Assembly (NCBI RefSeq): GCF_019645835.1
Contig: NZ_CP080998.1
Coordinates: 1,984,001-2,048,000, forward strand
Source: Mycolicibacterium holsaticum DSM 44478 = JCM 12374
GTDB lineage: Bacteria > Actinomycetota > Actinomycetes > Mycobacteriales > Mycobacteriaceae
DNA length: 64,000 bases
Direction of reading: 5' to 3'
The notes beneath the pieces are model-generated. The model did not search any database. It saw only the letters and a list, made by a program, of their open reading frames with translations, and was not told the DNA's origin. The translations under genes were made by a program, and so were the position numbers. Shown here piece after piece: positions 52,218 through 62,615 of the stretch; the first letter of the stretch is position 1, and each line of letters begins with the position of its first letter.

Positions 52218-55200
52218 GTGAGCTCCGCCTCCGAGCCCGTCGCGATCGTCGGCATCGGTTGCCGGGTGGCGGGTGACATCACCACACCGGCCCAGTTCTG
52301 GAACTTTCTGCTCGACGGCGGCAGCGCGGTCACCGAAGTGCCCGCCGAGCGGTGGGAGCCCTACCTGCGCCGCGACCCGCGCAACGCCGCGGTGCTGCGC
52401 GACGTGACCCGCTGGGGCACCTTCCTGGACGACCTGCCCGGCTTCGACGCGGAGTTCTTCGGCGTCTCGCCGCGGGAGGCCGAGCTGATGGATCCGCAAC
52501 AGCGGCTGGCGCTGGAGGTCAGCTGGGAAGCGCTCGAGCACGCCGGGGTGCCGCCGAGGTCGCTGGCCGGTAGCGACACCGCCGTCTTGATGGGCGTCAA
52601 CTCCGACGACTACGGCAAGTTGGTCATGGAGGACCTCACCGGCATCGAAGCCTGGACGGGGATCGGCACCTCGTTGTGTGGCATCGCCAACCGGGTGTCG
52701 CACCTGCTCGATCTGCGCGGGCCCAGCGTCGCGCTGGACGCCGCCTGCGCCGCATCGCTGGTGGCCGTGCATCAGGCCTGCCAGATGTTGCGCGCCGGGG
52801 AGACGTCGTTGGCGTTGGCCGGCGGGGTCAGCGCGCTGATCGGCCCGGGGCTGACCCGCGTGCTCGACGTCGCAGGCGCGACCGCCCCCGACGGCAGATG
52901 CAAGACCTTCGACGCCACGGCCGACGGATACGGGCGCGGCGAAGGCGCCGGCGTGGTGGTGCTCAAGCGGCTCGGCGACGCGCTGCGCGACGGCGACCAC
53001 GTCTACGCCGTGGTGCGCGGCGGCGCGGTCGCGCAGGACGGCCGCACCGTGGGCATCATGTCGCCCAACGGTGACGCCCAGGCCGAAATGTTCCGGCGCG
53101 CATGCCAATCCGCGGGTGTCGCGCCGTCGAGCGTGGACTTCGTCGAGGCGCACGGCACCGGCACTCCGACCGGCGACCCCACCGAAATCCGCGCGCTGTC
53201 ATCGGTTTACGGTGTGGGCCGGCCCCCCGATGCGCCCTGCCGGATCGGATCGGTCAAGCCCAACGTCGGTCACCTCGAGGGCGGGGCCGGGATCGTCGGG
53301 CTGATCAAAGCCGCGCTGGCGTTGCACCACGAGACGATCCCGCCGACCGCGGGCCTGCAGACATTGACCCCGGCGGTCGACTGGGCCAACAGCGGGCTGC
53401 GGGTGCCCACCGAGGTCGAGCAGTGGAAACGCGGCGACGACGCGCCGCGACGCGCCGCGGTGTGCAGCTACGGATACGGCGGCACCATCGCCCACGTCCT
53501 GCTCGAAGAGGCGCCGGCGCAGGTCGTCGAAACCACACGGGCGCAACGTTATCCGGTTGTCATCCCGGTGTCGGCGCGATCCGCGCCGCGGCTGCGCGCA
53601 CAGGCGGCGGCGTTGTCGGCGCGCCTGGGCCGCGGTGACCTGCGGCTCGACGAGGTCGCCGCGACGACGTGGCTGCGCCGCTCGCACGAACCGGTACGCG
53701 CGGCGGTCGTCACCGACGACATCGACGGTGCGGCCGCCGGTTTCGACGCGTTGGCCAACGCGGTGCCCGACGCTTCGGTGGTGACCGGCGCCGCCCTTGC
53801 GTCCGCGGAAGACGGCGCGGTGTGGGTGTTCTCCGGACACGGCTCGCACTGGCCGCAGATGGGCCGCGAACTGTTGGCCGGCGAACCCGAGTTCGCGGCG
53901 GTGATCGAAGCCGTCGAACCGATCTTCACCGCCGAACTGGGCTTTTCGGCGGCCGAGGCGCTGCGCACGGGTGAGCTCGGCAGCACCGACCGCGTGCAGG
54001 CGCTGACGTTCGCGATGCAGGTGGGCCTGGCCGCCGTGTTGCGCGCCCGCGGGGCGGCGCCGGCGGCGGTGATCGGGCATTCGGTCGGAGAGGTCGCGGC
54101 CTGCGTGACCGCGGGGGTGTTCGACCTGACGGTGGGGGCGGCGGTGGCCTGCTACCGGGCCCGCGGGTTCCGCACGGTGATGGGCCGGGGGGCGATGGCC
54201 CTGGTGCACGTTCCGTTCGCGGACGCCGAAAAGCGGTTGGGCGCGAGCCTCGACGTGGTGGCCGCGATCAGCGCGTCACCGGGGTCGACGGTGATCTCCG
54301 GCGAAATCGGCGCCGTCGACGCGGTCTGCCGATCCTGGACCGACGAGGGCCTGGTGGTGCGCCGGGTCAACACGGACGTGGCGTTTCACAGCCCGGCCAT
54401 GGACACTCTGACCGGCGAGCTGGGTCGGCTGACCGGTCAGCTGCCACCTGCCCGCAAACCCGATATCCCGCTGTACACAACAGCGTTGGCCGACCCGCGC
54501 TCGGCCGCGCCGCGAGACCAGCGCTACTGGGTGGCGAACCTGCGGGACCGGGTGCGTTTCACCGAGGCGGTCGTAGCCGCCGTCGAGGACGGCCATCGGT
54601 TGTTCCTGGAGGTATCCGCGCACCCGGTGGTCGCGCATTCCATCGTCGAGACGCTCACGCATCACGGCATCGACGAGCACGCGGTCCTACCCCTGCTTCG
54701 TCGCGACCGGCCCGCCATCACGTCGGTGGCCACCGCGCTGGCGGCGTTGCACTGCCACGGCGCACCCGTGGACCACGGTATCGCCGTCACCGCGCCGTGG
54801 GCCGACGACCTGCCGGTGACCCAGTGGCAGCACCGGCGGTTCTGGCGCACCCCGACCCCGCCGCCGGGCGGTCGCGGCGTGCACGACGTCGAGAGCCACA
54901 CGCTGCTCGGCGGCCGTGTCGACGTGACGGGCGCCGTGACGTCACGCATGTGGCAGACCCGCCTCGACCTGGACACCCGGCCCTACCCGGGAAATCATCC
55001 GGTCAAGGGCACCGAGATCGTGCCTGCCGCAGTTCTTTTGAACACTTTCCTCGCCGCGGCGCAGTGCGACCTGGTCGACGTCCGGTTGCGCACGCCGGTG
55101 GCCCCCGGTCGGGCCCGCGACGTCCAGGTCGTGCTGCAGGACCGCGCGCTGACCCTGGCCACGTGCCTGCTCGACGACGACACCGCCGAGGACGGCAGTT

Positions 55201-57326
55201 GGCTCACCCACAGCAGCGCGGTGGCCGCGGCCGACGACGACCTCGAAGAACTGCGGGGCCGGACGATCGACGAGCCCGTGCTGCGCGACCGCTGCCCCGA
55301 GCCGTTGCCTGCCGAGCACGTGGTCGACACGCTGGCGGCGCTCGGCGTCGCCGCGATGGGATTCGATTGGCAGATCACCGAATTGCGCCGCGGGGACGGT
55401 GAGCTGTTGGTCCGGGTAGCAGCTCGCCCTGACCGGTCGCGGCCGGCGAGCTGGGCTCCGCTTCTCGACGCGGCGACGTCGGCGGCGTCGACGGTGTTCG
55501 ACGGCCCGCCGCGGCTGCGGATGCCCGCCCGGATCGAGCGGGTCGCGGTACACGGTCGGCCGCCTGCGGTGGCCCTTCTGCATGTTCGGCGCCGCGCCGG
55601 CACCACCGCCGCCGACGTGTCGATCGCCGAGGAAAACGGCACGGTGTGTGCGTCGCTGACGGCGATGGTGTTCGAGGAGCTGGAAAACCCCACCGGCAGC
55701 GATGTCTCGCAGCTGGTGCACCGGCTGGCGTGGTATCCGGTGCCGTGGCGCGAAGACAGCCGCCCCGCCGCGGTGCTGCTCGTCGGCGGGGACGCCCAAA
55801 CGCGCGGATTCGCCACCCGCGACCTGGCCGCCGCCGATGTGCCGTACGCGATGTGCACCGATCCGGCCGCGATCACGGCCGCCGAACTGGACCGCGACGC
55901 GACGGTATTGGTGCTGCCGGACGCCCACGGCTCACCGCAGGCGTCGGTGGACCTCGTGATGCGCACGCTCAAACACCTGCTCGAGCGCGGTGTGAAGGCG
56001 CGGATGTGGGTGCTGACGCAGCAGGTGCACGAGGGGACGAACGTCGCGCACGCCTCGCTGTGGGGGCTGGCCCGCGTGGCCGCCGCCGAACACCCGGACA
56101 TCTTCGGCGGGGTGCTCGACGTCGCCGACGCGCACCTACCCGTCGGTGCGTTGGTGTCGCTGCCCGGCCATGCGGTCGTGGTGATCCGCGACGGTGTCGC
56201 CACCGTCGCGCGGTTGGCCGACGCGGGCCACGGCGCCGGTGCGCCGATGCAGTGCAGCGCGGGTGGCACCTATGTGATCACCGGTGGCACCGGCGTGCTG
56301 GGACTTCGAATGGCCCAGCGGCTGGCCGACATCGGGGCGCGGCGAGTGGTGCTGCTGTCCCGCTCGGGCATGCCCGAGCGGCAGACATGGCGCGACTGCG
56401 GTGACTCCGAGGTGATCCGCACCGTCGAGGCCCTCGAGGAGCGCGGCGTGTCGGTTCACGTCGTCGCCGTCGACATCGCGGCGCCCGGCGCGGCCGAAAC
56501 CCTTCGCGCGGCGCTGCGCAACCTGCCACCGGTTCGGGGCGTGATTCACGCCGCGGGTGTGGAAGCCGGTGCGCTGCTGGTCAATACCAGCCAGGACGAT
56601 ATCGAGGCGGCGATGCGGCCCAAGGTCGACGGCACGCTGACCCTGCACGAGGTGTTTCCGCCCGAGCAGTTGGACTGGATGGTGCTGTTCTCCTCGTGCG
56701 GGTATCTGCCCGGCTTCCCGGGTCAGGGCGCATACGCCTGCGCGAACTCGTTTCTCGACGCGATGGCCCGCCACCGCAGCGCGCTGGGGGATCGCACCGT
56801 CAGCGTCGCGTGGACCGCGTGGCGTGGCCTCGGCATGGGGTCGACGTCGCGGTTCGTCGCGGCGCAACTGGACGCGCTGGGGATGGACACCGTGACCGCC
56901 GACGAGGCGATGCGCGCGCTGGACGTGGCCATGCGCTTGGACGAGGCGAACGTGGTGGTGCTGCCGCTGCGTGCCAACGCCGCCGCGGTGCCGATGCTCG
57001 CCGACGTGGCGCCCGCGGAGACCGACGCGGACGGTGCCGACGAGTTGGCCGGCGTCGACGCGGATCCGCAGCAGGTGCCCAGGCGCGTGGTCGCGGCTGT
57101 GGCGGCCCAACTGGGCCTGCCCGAGGACGGGGTCGATACCAGCCAGCCGCTGGTCGAACTCGGCGTCGACTCGATCATGACCGTCGGCCTGCTGCGGCAG
57201 CTGGAGAAGCAGACCGGCCTCGCGCTGCCGCCGACCCTGCTGTGGGAATACCCGACCGCGGACGCGGTGTGCGACCGGATCGTCGAACTGGTCACCGCCG
57301 CACGCGAAGAGGTCCACGCGTCCTGA
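52218..57326 (+). CDS. Type I polyketide synthase, KS-AT-DH-KR-ACP (MbtC plus MbtD functions in one protein)
   Basis: A 1702-residue modular PKS. The start is GTG 52218 (MSSASEPVAIVGIGCRVAG), after the IdeR box. Domains: KS about 5-430 (Cys177 in DAACAASL, EAHGTGT, KPNVGHLEG); AT about 520-810 (Ser622 in GHSVGE; AFHSPAM suggests malonyl); a DH-like fold about 890-1170 (His927 in HPVKGTEIVP, Asp1084 in LLDAA); KR about 1190-1560 (TYVITGGTGVLG, Tyr1506); ACP about 1610-1690 (Ser1652 in GVDSIM). In M. tuberculosis the KS (MbtC) and AT-KR-ACP (MbtD) are separate proteins that add the hydroxybutyrate-type linker of mycobactin. Position beside mbtA and the IdeR box support mycobactin, though another PKS role is possible. 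Confidence 0.85.
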   Translation: MSSASEPVAIVGIGCRVAGDITTPAQFWNFLLDGGSAVTEVPAERWEPYLRRDPRNAAVLRDVTRWGTFLDDLPGFDAEFFGVSPREAELMDPQQRLALEVSWEALEHAGVPPRSLAGSDTAVLMGVNSDDYGKLVMEDLTGIEAWTGIGTSLCGIANRVSHLLDLRGPSVALDAACAASLVAVHQACQMLRAGETSLALAGGVSALIGPGLTRVLDVAGATAPDGRCKTFDATADGYGRGEGAGVVVLKRLGDALRDGDHVYAVVRGGAVAQDGRTVGIMSPNGDAQAEMFRRACQSAGVAPSSVDFVEAHGTGTPTGDPTEIRALSSVYGVGRPPDAPCRIGSVKPNVGHLEGGAGIVGLIKAALALHHETIPPTAGLQTLTPAVDWANSGLRVPTEVEQWKRGDDAPRRAAVCSYGYGGTIAHVLLEEAPAQVVETTRAQRYPVVIPVSARSAPRLRAQAAALSARLGRGDLRLDEVAATTWLRRSHEPVRAAVVTDDIDGAAAGFDALANAVPDASVVTGAALASAEDGAVWVFSGHGSHWPQMGRELLAGEPEFAAVIEAVEPIFTAELGFSAAEALRTGELGSTDRVQALTFAMQVGLAAVLRARGAAPAAVIGHSVGEVAACVTAGVFDLTVGAAVACYRARGFRTVMGRGAMALVHVPFADAEKRLGASLDVVAAISASPGSTVISGEIGAVDAVCRSWTDEGLVVRRVNTDVAFHSPAMDTLTGELGRLTGQLPPARKPDIPLYTTALADPRSAAPRDQRYWVANLRDRVRFTEAVVAAVEDGHRLFLEVSAHPVVAHSIVETLTHHGIDEHAVLPLLRRDRPAITSVATALAALHCHGAPVDHGIAVTAPWADDLPVTQWQHRRFWRTPTPPPGGRGVHDVESHTLLGGRVDVTGAVTSRMWQTRLDLDTRPYPGNHPVKGTEIVPAAVLLNTFLAAAQCDLVDVRLRTPVAPGRARDVQVVLQDRALTLATCLLDDDTAEDGSWLTHSSAVAAADDDLEELRGRTIDEPVLRDRCPEPLPAEHVVDTLAALGVAAMGFDWQITELRRGDGELLVRVAARPDRSRPASWAPLLDAATSAASTVFDGPPRLRMPARIERVAVHGRPPAVALLHVRRRAGTTAADVSIAEENGTVCASLTAMVFEELENPTGSDVSQLVHRLAWYPVPWREDSRPAAVLLVGGDAQTRGFATRDLAAADVPYAMCTDPAAITAAELDRDATVLVLPDAHGSPQASVDLVMRTLKHLLERGVKARMWVLTQQVHEGTNVAHASLWGLARVAAAEHPDIFGGVLDVADAHLPVGALVSLPGHAVVVIRDGVATVARLADAGHGAGAPMQCSAGGTYVITGGTGVLGLRMAQRLADIGARRVVLLSRSGMPERQTWRDCGDSEVIRTVEALEERGVSVHVVAVDIAAPGAAETLRAALRNLPPVRGVIHAAGVEAGALLVNTSQDDIEAAMRPKVDGTLTLHEVFPPEQLDWMVLFSSCGYLPGFPGQGAYACANSFLDAMARHRSALGDRTVSVAWTAWRGLGMGSTSRFVAAQLDALGMDTVTADEAMRALDVAMRLDEANVVVLPLRANAAAVPMLADVAPAETDADGADELAGVDADPQQVPRRVVAAVAAQLGLPEDGVDTSQPLVELGVDSIMTVGLLRQLEKQTGLALPPTLLWEYPTADAVCDRIVELVTAAREEVHAS

Positions 57327-57358
57327 GGGGCCGGCGCCCGCTCGCGGCGACCTACCGG

Positions 57359-59017
57359 TCAGGACAGCAGCTGGGCCACGACTCTCTTCTTGTCCACCTT
57401 GCCGACCGCGGTCTTGGGCAGCGACGGCAGCGGGGCGAGCATGTCGGGGCGGGAGTGCGCCGAAACCCCGCGCGCGTCGAGGAACTGGTTGAGCTCGGCC
57501 AGCGAAATCGGCGAGCCGTTGAAAACCACGGCCGCGCAGATCTTCTCACCGAGATACTCATCGGGCAGCGCGACGGCCGCTGCGGCGTAGATCGCCGGAT
57601 GGGCGAACAGGTGCTCCTCCAGGTCCGACGCCGACACCGTCTCGCCGCCGCGGTGGATGACGTCCTTGATACGGCCGGTGACCTCGACGTAGCCGGCCCG
57701 CGGTCCGTCGGCGAAGATTCGCACCCGGTCCCCGGTGCGGTAGAACCCGTCGGGGCTGAACGAGCGGGAATTGGCTTCGTCGGCACGGTAATAGCCGTTG
57801 AGGGTGTAAGGCCCGCGGACCAGCAGTTCACCTTCCTCGCCGGGCGCGACCGGGGCGCCGGTGTCGTCAACCACCCGCATCTCGTCGTGCGGCGACATCG
57901 GCCGGCCCTGCGTGTTGAGCACGATGTCGACGGAATCGCCGAGGCGGGTGAAGTTCAGCATGCCCTCGGCCATGCCGAAGATCTGCGACAGCCCGGGTGT
58001 CAGCCCCTCGTGGATGTAGCGCGCCTCGTCGGCGGTCATCCGCGACCCGCCGACCTGCACCAGCCGTAACGACTTGGGCAGCACCGGTTCCCACTCGCAG
58101 GCCTGCGTCCACATCTTGGCCAGCGCGTTGACCAGGCCGGTCACGGTGACGGTGTGGCGATCGATCAACGCGAACGCGCACTCCGGGCTGGGGTCGGGGG
58201 TGAAGACCGTCGCGGCGCCGACCGTCATCGACCCGAGCAGGCCGGGGCAGGCCAGCGGAAAGTTGTGGCCCGCGGGCAACACCACCAGATAGACGTCTGC
58301 GGAGGTGAGGCCGCACTCGCGGGCACTGGCCGTCGCGTTGTAGACGTAGTCGTTGTGGGTGCGCGGGATCAGTTTGGGCAGCCCGGTGGTGCCGCCGGAC
58401 ACCAGCAGCAGCGCGGGCAGGTCCGGGTCGACGGGCGCCGGTTCACGGACTGCGCCGTCGAAAGTGCCCAGCTGCGACCAGGATTGGAACCTTCCGGGAT
58501 CGCCGTCGACGAACACGTGACGCAACCCCGGGTGGTCGTTCACCAGACCTTCGGCCATGTCGCGGTAGTCGAATCCGGCGATGACGTCGGGAATGATCAG
58601 CCCCACGGCGCCGCTGACCGCGGCGAAGTGACTGAGCTCGGCGAAACGATGTCCCGAAAGGCACATCACCGGCACAGCGCCCGCGCGCAGCAGCCCGAAC
58701 AGCGCGACCGCGAACTCGCACGTGTTCGGAAGCTGCAACAGGACCCGGTCTCCTGCGGCGATGCCGCGGTCGGCCAGCGCCGCGGCGATCCGGTCGGCGC
58801 GCGCGTCGAGTTCGGCGAACGTGTAGGTGACGTCGGCGTCGATCACCGCGTTGCGGTCGGGCCAGGCGGCCGCCGCGGCGGTGAGGATCGAATCAAGCCG
58901 GCGATCGGTCCAGTAGCCCGCCCGGCGGTACTCCTCGGCACGGTCGGCGGGAAACGGCGCGAAACCGTGCGCCAGGTCGGCGAAGTCGCTCCGCTGAGGC
59001 GTGAAACCGGTGCTCAT
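57359..59017 (-). CDS. mbtA: Salicyl-AMP ligase
   Basis: A 552-residue aryl acid-AMP ligase of the DhbE/EntE/MbtA family. It opens RAEEYRRAGYWTDRRL, as these enzymes do, with the P-loop VSGGTTGLPKLIPRTHND (about 190-207), the A5-like FGMAEGMLNFTRLGD, the A8 hinge GRIKDVIHRGGETVSA and the catalytic Lys in PKTAVGKVDKK. It activates salicylate and loads it onto the aryl carrier domain of MbtB. Divergent from mbtB with a shared IdeR-type site; ATG 59017. It is convergent with the PKS gene, 32 bases apart. Confidence 0.94.
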   Translation of the reverse strand: MSTGFTPQRSDFADLAHGFAPFPADRAEEYRRAGYWTDRRLDSILTAAAAAWPDRNAVIDADVTYTFAELDARADRIAAALADRGIAAGDRVLLQLPNTCEFAVALFGLLRAGAVPVMCLSGHRFAELSHFAAVSGAVGLIIPDVIAGFDYRDMAEGLVNDHPGLRHVFVDGDPGRFQSWSQLGTFDGAVREPAPVDPDLPALLLVSGGTTGLPKLIPRTHNDYVYNATASARECGLTSADVYLVVLPAGHNFPLACPGLLGSMTVGAATVFTPDPSPECAFALIDRHTVTVTGLVNALAKMWTQACEWEPVLPKSLRLVQVGGSRMTADEARYIHEGLTPGLSQIFGMAEGMLNFTRLGDSVDIVLNTQGRPMSPHDEMRVVDDTGAPVAPGEEGELLVRGPYTLNGYYRADEANSRSFSPDGFYRTGDRVRIFADGPRAGYVEVTGRIKDVIHRGGETVSASDLEEHLFAHPAIYAAAAVALPDEYLGEKICAAVVFNGSPISLAELNQFLDARGVSAHSRPDMLAPLPSLPKTAVGKVDKKRVVAQLLS

Positions 59018-59057
59018 GGATGATGTGGGCCCCTCTGTAGGAGTGTGCGGTGCCTCG

Positions 59058-59103
59058 AATATAAGGTAGCGTCCACCGGGTTAGTTAGGGCAGCCTTTAC
59101 TAA
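59058..59103. promoter_or_regulatory. mbtA/mbtB divergent promoter with IdeR box
   Basis: The IdeR-like box TTAGGGCAGCCTTTACTAA is at 59085-59103 (14 of 19 consensus bases). The mbtA -10 TATATT is on the minus strand at 59063-59058; the box overlaps its -35 region and the likely -10 of mbtB on the plus strand, so bound IdeR would shut both genes. Confidence 0.65.
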
Positions 59104-59116
59104 TTTGGAGGACAGA

Positions 59117-62100
59117 GTGGGTGATGCGGCGACGAGTTCCGAGACCGTCCGACAGGAGGTCGCCGAACTCCTCGGTGTCAGCCCCGACGCCGTCGACCCC
59201 GACGCCGACCTGATCGCCTCCGGCCTGGACTCCATCCGGATGATGTCGCTGTCCGGGCGCTGGCGTAAGCAGGGCATCGACGTCAACTTCGCCGCGCTGG
59301 CCGAGGCGCCCACGGTCGCGGCGTGGTCGGCGCTGGTCGCCGCCCGTACCGCACCGCCGAGCGCCGACCCCGCAGCAGCCGAGGACACCGACGCCGACGG
59401 ACCGTTCCCGCTCGCGCCCATGCAGCACGCGATGTGGCTGGGCCGCAACGACGACCAGCAACTCGGCGGGGTGGCCGCCCACCTGTACGTGGAATTCGAC
59501 GGCGCAGGCGTCGACCCGAACCGGCTGCGGCAGGCCGCAGCGAAACTCGTTGCGCGCCACCCGATGCTGCGGGTGGAGATCCTGCCCGACGGCACGCAGC
59601 GCATCGGTGAGCGTGCTCTGCCCGTGACGGTGTACGACCTGCGGGACCTGTCCGAATCAGCGGCGCAGGAACGGCTCGACGCGATCCGGGACGAGAAATC
59701 GCATCAGGTCCTCGACGGTGACGTGCTGGAACTGAGCCTGTCGCTGTGCCCGGGCGGGCGCACCCGCCTGCACGTCGACATGGACATGAACGCCGCGGAC
59801 GCGGTGAGCTACCGCAAGTTCATGGCCGACCTCGCGGTGTTCTACCGCGGCGGTGAGCTGCCCGAACTGGGCTACACCTACCGGCAGTACCGCGCCGCGC
59901 TCACCGCCGCCGACCCCGGACCGTCAGAAGAAGACGTGCGGTGGTGGGCCCAAAGGATACCGGAACTGCCCGAACCGCCTGTGCTGCCGCTGGTTCCACC
60001 CGCCGAACAAGCCGACCCCCGGCGCAGCGTCCGGCTCTGGCACGTCTTCGACGTCCCGACCCGAGACGCGCTGTTCGCCGCCGCCCAGCGTCGCGGCCTC
60101 ACACCGGCCATGGCGGTGGCGGCGTCGTACGCCAACGCGCTGGCGCGATGGTCGACCAACGCGCGCTTCCTGCTCAACCTGCCGATGTTCGGCCGCGAGC
60201 CGTTTCACCCCGACGTCGAGAAGCTGGTCGGGTGTTTCACCTCGTCGCTCATGCTCGACATCGATCTCACCCAGACCCGCACCGCCGCAGAGCGCACCCG
60301 CGCGGTCCAGGAGACGTTGCACAGCACCGCACGGCATTCCAGCTACTCCGGGCTCTCGGTACTGCGCGACCTGAGCAGGCACCGCGGTGTTCAGACGCTG
60401 GCACCGATCGTGTACACCAGCGCGATCGGTCTCGGCGACCTGTTCGCGGGGGAGGTGACCGACCAGTTCGGCGCGCCGGTGTGGACGATTTCCCAAGGCC
60501 CGCAGGTGCTCATCGACGCACAGGCCACCCCGTTGGCGACCGGCCTGATGATCAACTGGGATGTCCGCGTCGAGGCGTTCCGCCCCGGCGTCGTCGACGC
60601 GATGTTCGCCTATCACGTGGCCGAACTGACCCGCCTCGCCACCGACGACGCGGCGTGGGACGCGCCGGATCCGCCCGCGGTACCGCAGCAGGCCCGCGCG
60701 GTACGCGATGCGGTGAACGCCGCGACCGCGCCGGCGAGTGGGGAAGCGTTGCACGACGGGTTCTTCCGCGCTGCGCAGACAACGCCCGATGCGCCCGCCG
60801 TGCTCAGCAGCGCGGGCGAGCTGCGCTACGGCGCCCTGCGCGGACAGGCGTGTTCGGTCGCGGAAACGTTGCGTGACAACGGGGTCCGGCCACACGATCT
60901 GGTGGCGTTGATCGGACCGAAATGCGCCGAGCAGATCCCCGCGGTGCTGGGCATTCTGGCCGCGGGCGCGGCGTACCTGCCGATCGGCGCGGACCAACCG
61001 CCCGACCGGACCGCGCGCATCCTGAAATCCAGCGGTGTCGCGGCGGTGCTGGTGTGCGGTGACGCTGAACCGGCTGCGGTGCTGCCCGACGTGCCGACGA
61101 TCACCGTCGCCGCCGCCGTCGACCGCGACGCGGATTTCGCACTGGCCGCGGTCGACCCCTCGGCGCTGGCGTACGTGTTATTCACCTCGGGGTCGACCGG
61201 CGAACCCAAGGGTGTCGAGTTGACCCACGACGCGGTGATGAACACCGTCGAGTTTCTCACCGCGCACTTCGACCTCGGACCCACCGATCGCAGCCTGGCG
61301 TTGGCCTCGCTGGAAGCCGACATGTCGGTGCTGGAGATCTTCGCGATCCTGCGCGCAGGCGGCACGGTCGTCGTGGTCGACGAACAACAGCGCCGCGACC
61401 CCGACCGGTGGGCCGATCTGATCGAGCAGCACTCGGTGACGTTCTTGAACTGGATGCCCGGCTGGCTGGACATGCTGCTGAGCGTCGGCGGCGCCCGGCT
61501 GTCGAGCCTGCGGACGGTGCTTCTCGGCGGCGACTGGGTGCGCCCGGAACTCGTTGTGGCACTGCGCAACGCCGCACCGGGCGTACGGGTGGCGGGGTTG
61601 GGCGGGGCGACCGAGACCGCGGTGCACGCCACGCTGTGCGAGGTCGACGAGCCGGCGCCGCACTGGGCGTCGGTGCCCTACGGCACGCCGTTTCCGAACA
61701 TCGCGTGCCGCGTGGTCGCCGCCGACGGTGCGGACTGCCCGGACTGGGTGCCCGGCGAGCTGTGGTTATCCGGCCGCGGCATCGCCCGCGGTTACCGCGA
61801 CCGCGCGGACCTGACCGCCGAGAAGTTCGTCGAGTACGACGGCCGAACGTGGTACCGCACAGGTGATCTGGTCCGCTACTGGCCGGACGGCACGCTGGAG
61901 TTCGTCGGCCGTATCGACCACCGGGTCAAGATCAGCGGATATCGGATCGAGCTGGGCGAGGTCGAGGCGGCGCTCAAGCGCGTCGGCGGCATCGACGCCG
62001 CCGTCGCCGCCGTGCTACCCGGTGAGAGCGACGTGCTGGCGGCGTTGGTCCGGACCACCGATCCGACCGTCGACTCGCACGCGGTCGCCGCTGAGATGGC

Positions 62101-62572
62101 GGAACTGGTTCCGGCACATATGGTTCCGAAGGTTCTCGTGGTCACCGACCGGATACCGTTCACGCTGGCGGGCAAGATCGACCGCGCGGCCGTGCAACGG
62201 CAACTGGCCGACGCCGAGATGCCCGCCGGGCGCGGTTACCGCGCGCCGACGAACCCGCTGGAGTCGGCGCTGGTGGCGATCGTGGCCCGGGTGCTGGGCG
62301 TCGAGGCGGGACAGGTCGGCGTCGACGACGACTTCTTCGTCCTGGGCGGGGATTCGCTGCTGGCCACCCAGGCGGTGGCCCGGATGCGGGAGTGGCTGGA
62401 CACGTCGTCGGTGATGGTCACCGACATGTTCGCCGCCCGGTGCGTGGCCAAGCTGGCCGAGCGACTGCGCGAGCGGGAACCCGACGCCGACCGGCTCGAC
62501 GCGGTGGCCGAGGTGTATCTGGAGGTCGCGGCGATGGACAGCGCCGAAGTCCTCGCCGAACTCACCCGATGA
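59117..62572 (+). CDS. mbtB: Mycobactin NRPS MbtB (ArCP-Cy-A-PCP), without thioesterase domain
   Basis: An 1151-residue NRPS. GTG 59117 behind GGAGG is preferred over ATG 59045, which would read through the IdeR box. Domains: aryl carrier about 5-80 (Ser39 in GLDSIR), heterocyclisation about 95-510 (DMNAADAVS at 223-231 keeps the DxxxxDxxS cyclisation motif), adenylation about 540-1040 (FTSGSTGEPKG near 690) and PCP about 1055-1135 (Ser1080 in GGDSLL). It joins salicylate to Ser/Thr and forms the oxazoline ring. M. tuberculosis MbtB is longer (about 1414 residues) because of a C-terminal thioesterase; here that activity may be the separate gene at 63778. Confidence 0.93.
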   Translation: MGDAATSSETVRQEVAELLGVSPDAVDPDADLIASGLDSIRMMSLSGRWRKQGIDVNFAALAEAPTVAAWSALVAARTAPPSADPAAAEDTDADGPFPLAPMQHAMWLGRNDDQQLGGVAAHLYVEFDGAGVDPNRLRQAAAKLVARHPMLRVEILPDGTQRIGERALPVTVYDLRDLSESAAQERLDAIRDEKSHQVLDGDVLELSLSLCPGGRTRLHVDMDMNAADAVSYRKFMADLAVFYRGGELPELGYTYRQYRAALTAADPGPSEEDVRWWAQRIPELPEPPVLPLVPPAEQADPRRSVRLWHVFDVPTRDALFAAAQRRGLTPAMAVAASYANALARWSTNARFLLNLPMFGREPFHPDVEKLVGCFTSSLMLDIDLTQTRTAAERTRAVQETLHSTARHSSYSGLSVLRDLSRHRGVQTLAPIVYTSAIGLGDLFAGEVTDQFGAPVWTISQGPQVLIDAQATPLATGLMINWDVRVEAFRPGVVDAMFAYHVAELTRLATDDAAWDAPDPPAVPQQARAVRDAVNAATAPASGEALHDGFFRAAQTTPDAPAVLSSAGELRYGALRGQACSVAETLRDNGVRPHDLVALIGPKCAEQIPAVLGILAAGAAYLPIGADQPPDRTARILKSSGVAAVLVCGDAEPAAVLPDVPTITVAAAVDRDADFALAAVDPSALAYVLFTSGSTGEPKGVELTHDAVMNTVEFLTAHFDLGPTDRSLALASLEADMSVLEIFAILRAGGTVVVVDEQQRRDPDRWADLIEQHSVTFLNWMPGWLDMLLSVGGARLSSLRTVLLGGDWVRPELVVALRNAAPGVRVAGLGGATETAVHATLCEVDEPAPHWASVPYGTPFPNIACRVVAADGADCPDWVPGELWLSGRGIARGYRDRADLTAEKFVEYDGRTWYRTGDLVRYWPDGTLEFVGRIDHRVKISGYRIELGEVEAALKRVGGIDAAVAAVLPGESDVLAALVRTTDPTVDSHAVAAEMAELVPAHMVPKVLVVTDRIPFTLAGKIDRAAVQRQLADAEMPAGRGYRAPTNPLESALVAIVARVLGVEAGQVGVDDDFFVLGGDSLLATQAVARMREWLDTSSVMVTDMFAARCVAKLAERLREREPDADRLDAVAEVYLEVAAMDSAEVLAELTR

Positions 62573-62615
62573 TCCGCCGAAAGGGACAAACGGGCGGGGA
62601 AGTGCGAGTAAAACG

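Noticed and set aside
57327..57358. GC-rich palindromic GCCGGCGCC stretch between the PKS and mbtA stops as a terminator
   Set aside because: Only a short imperfect stem is possible in the 32-base gap, so I do not list it as a feature.
59045..59116. ATG 59045 as mbtB start
   Set aside because: It lies upstream of the IdeR box and promoter elements and has no Shine-Dalgarno; GTG 59117 has GGAGG at good spacing.
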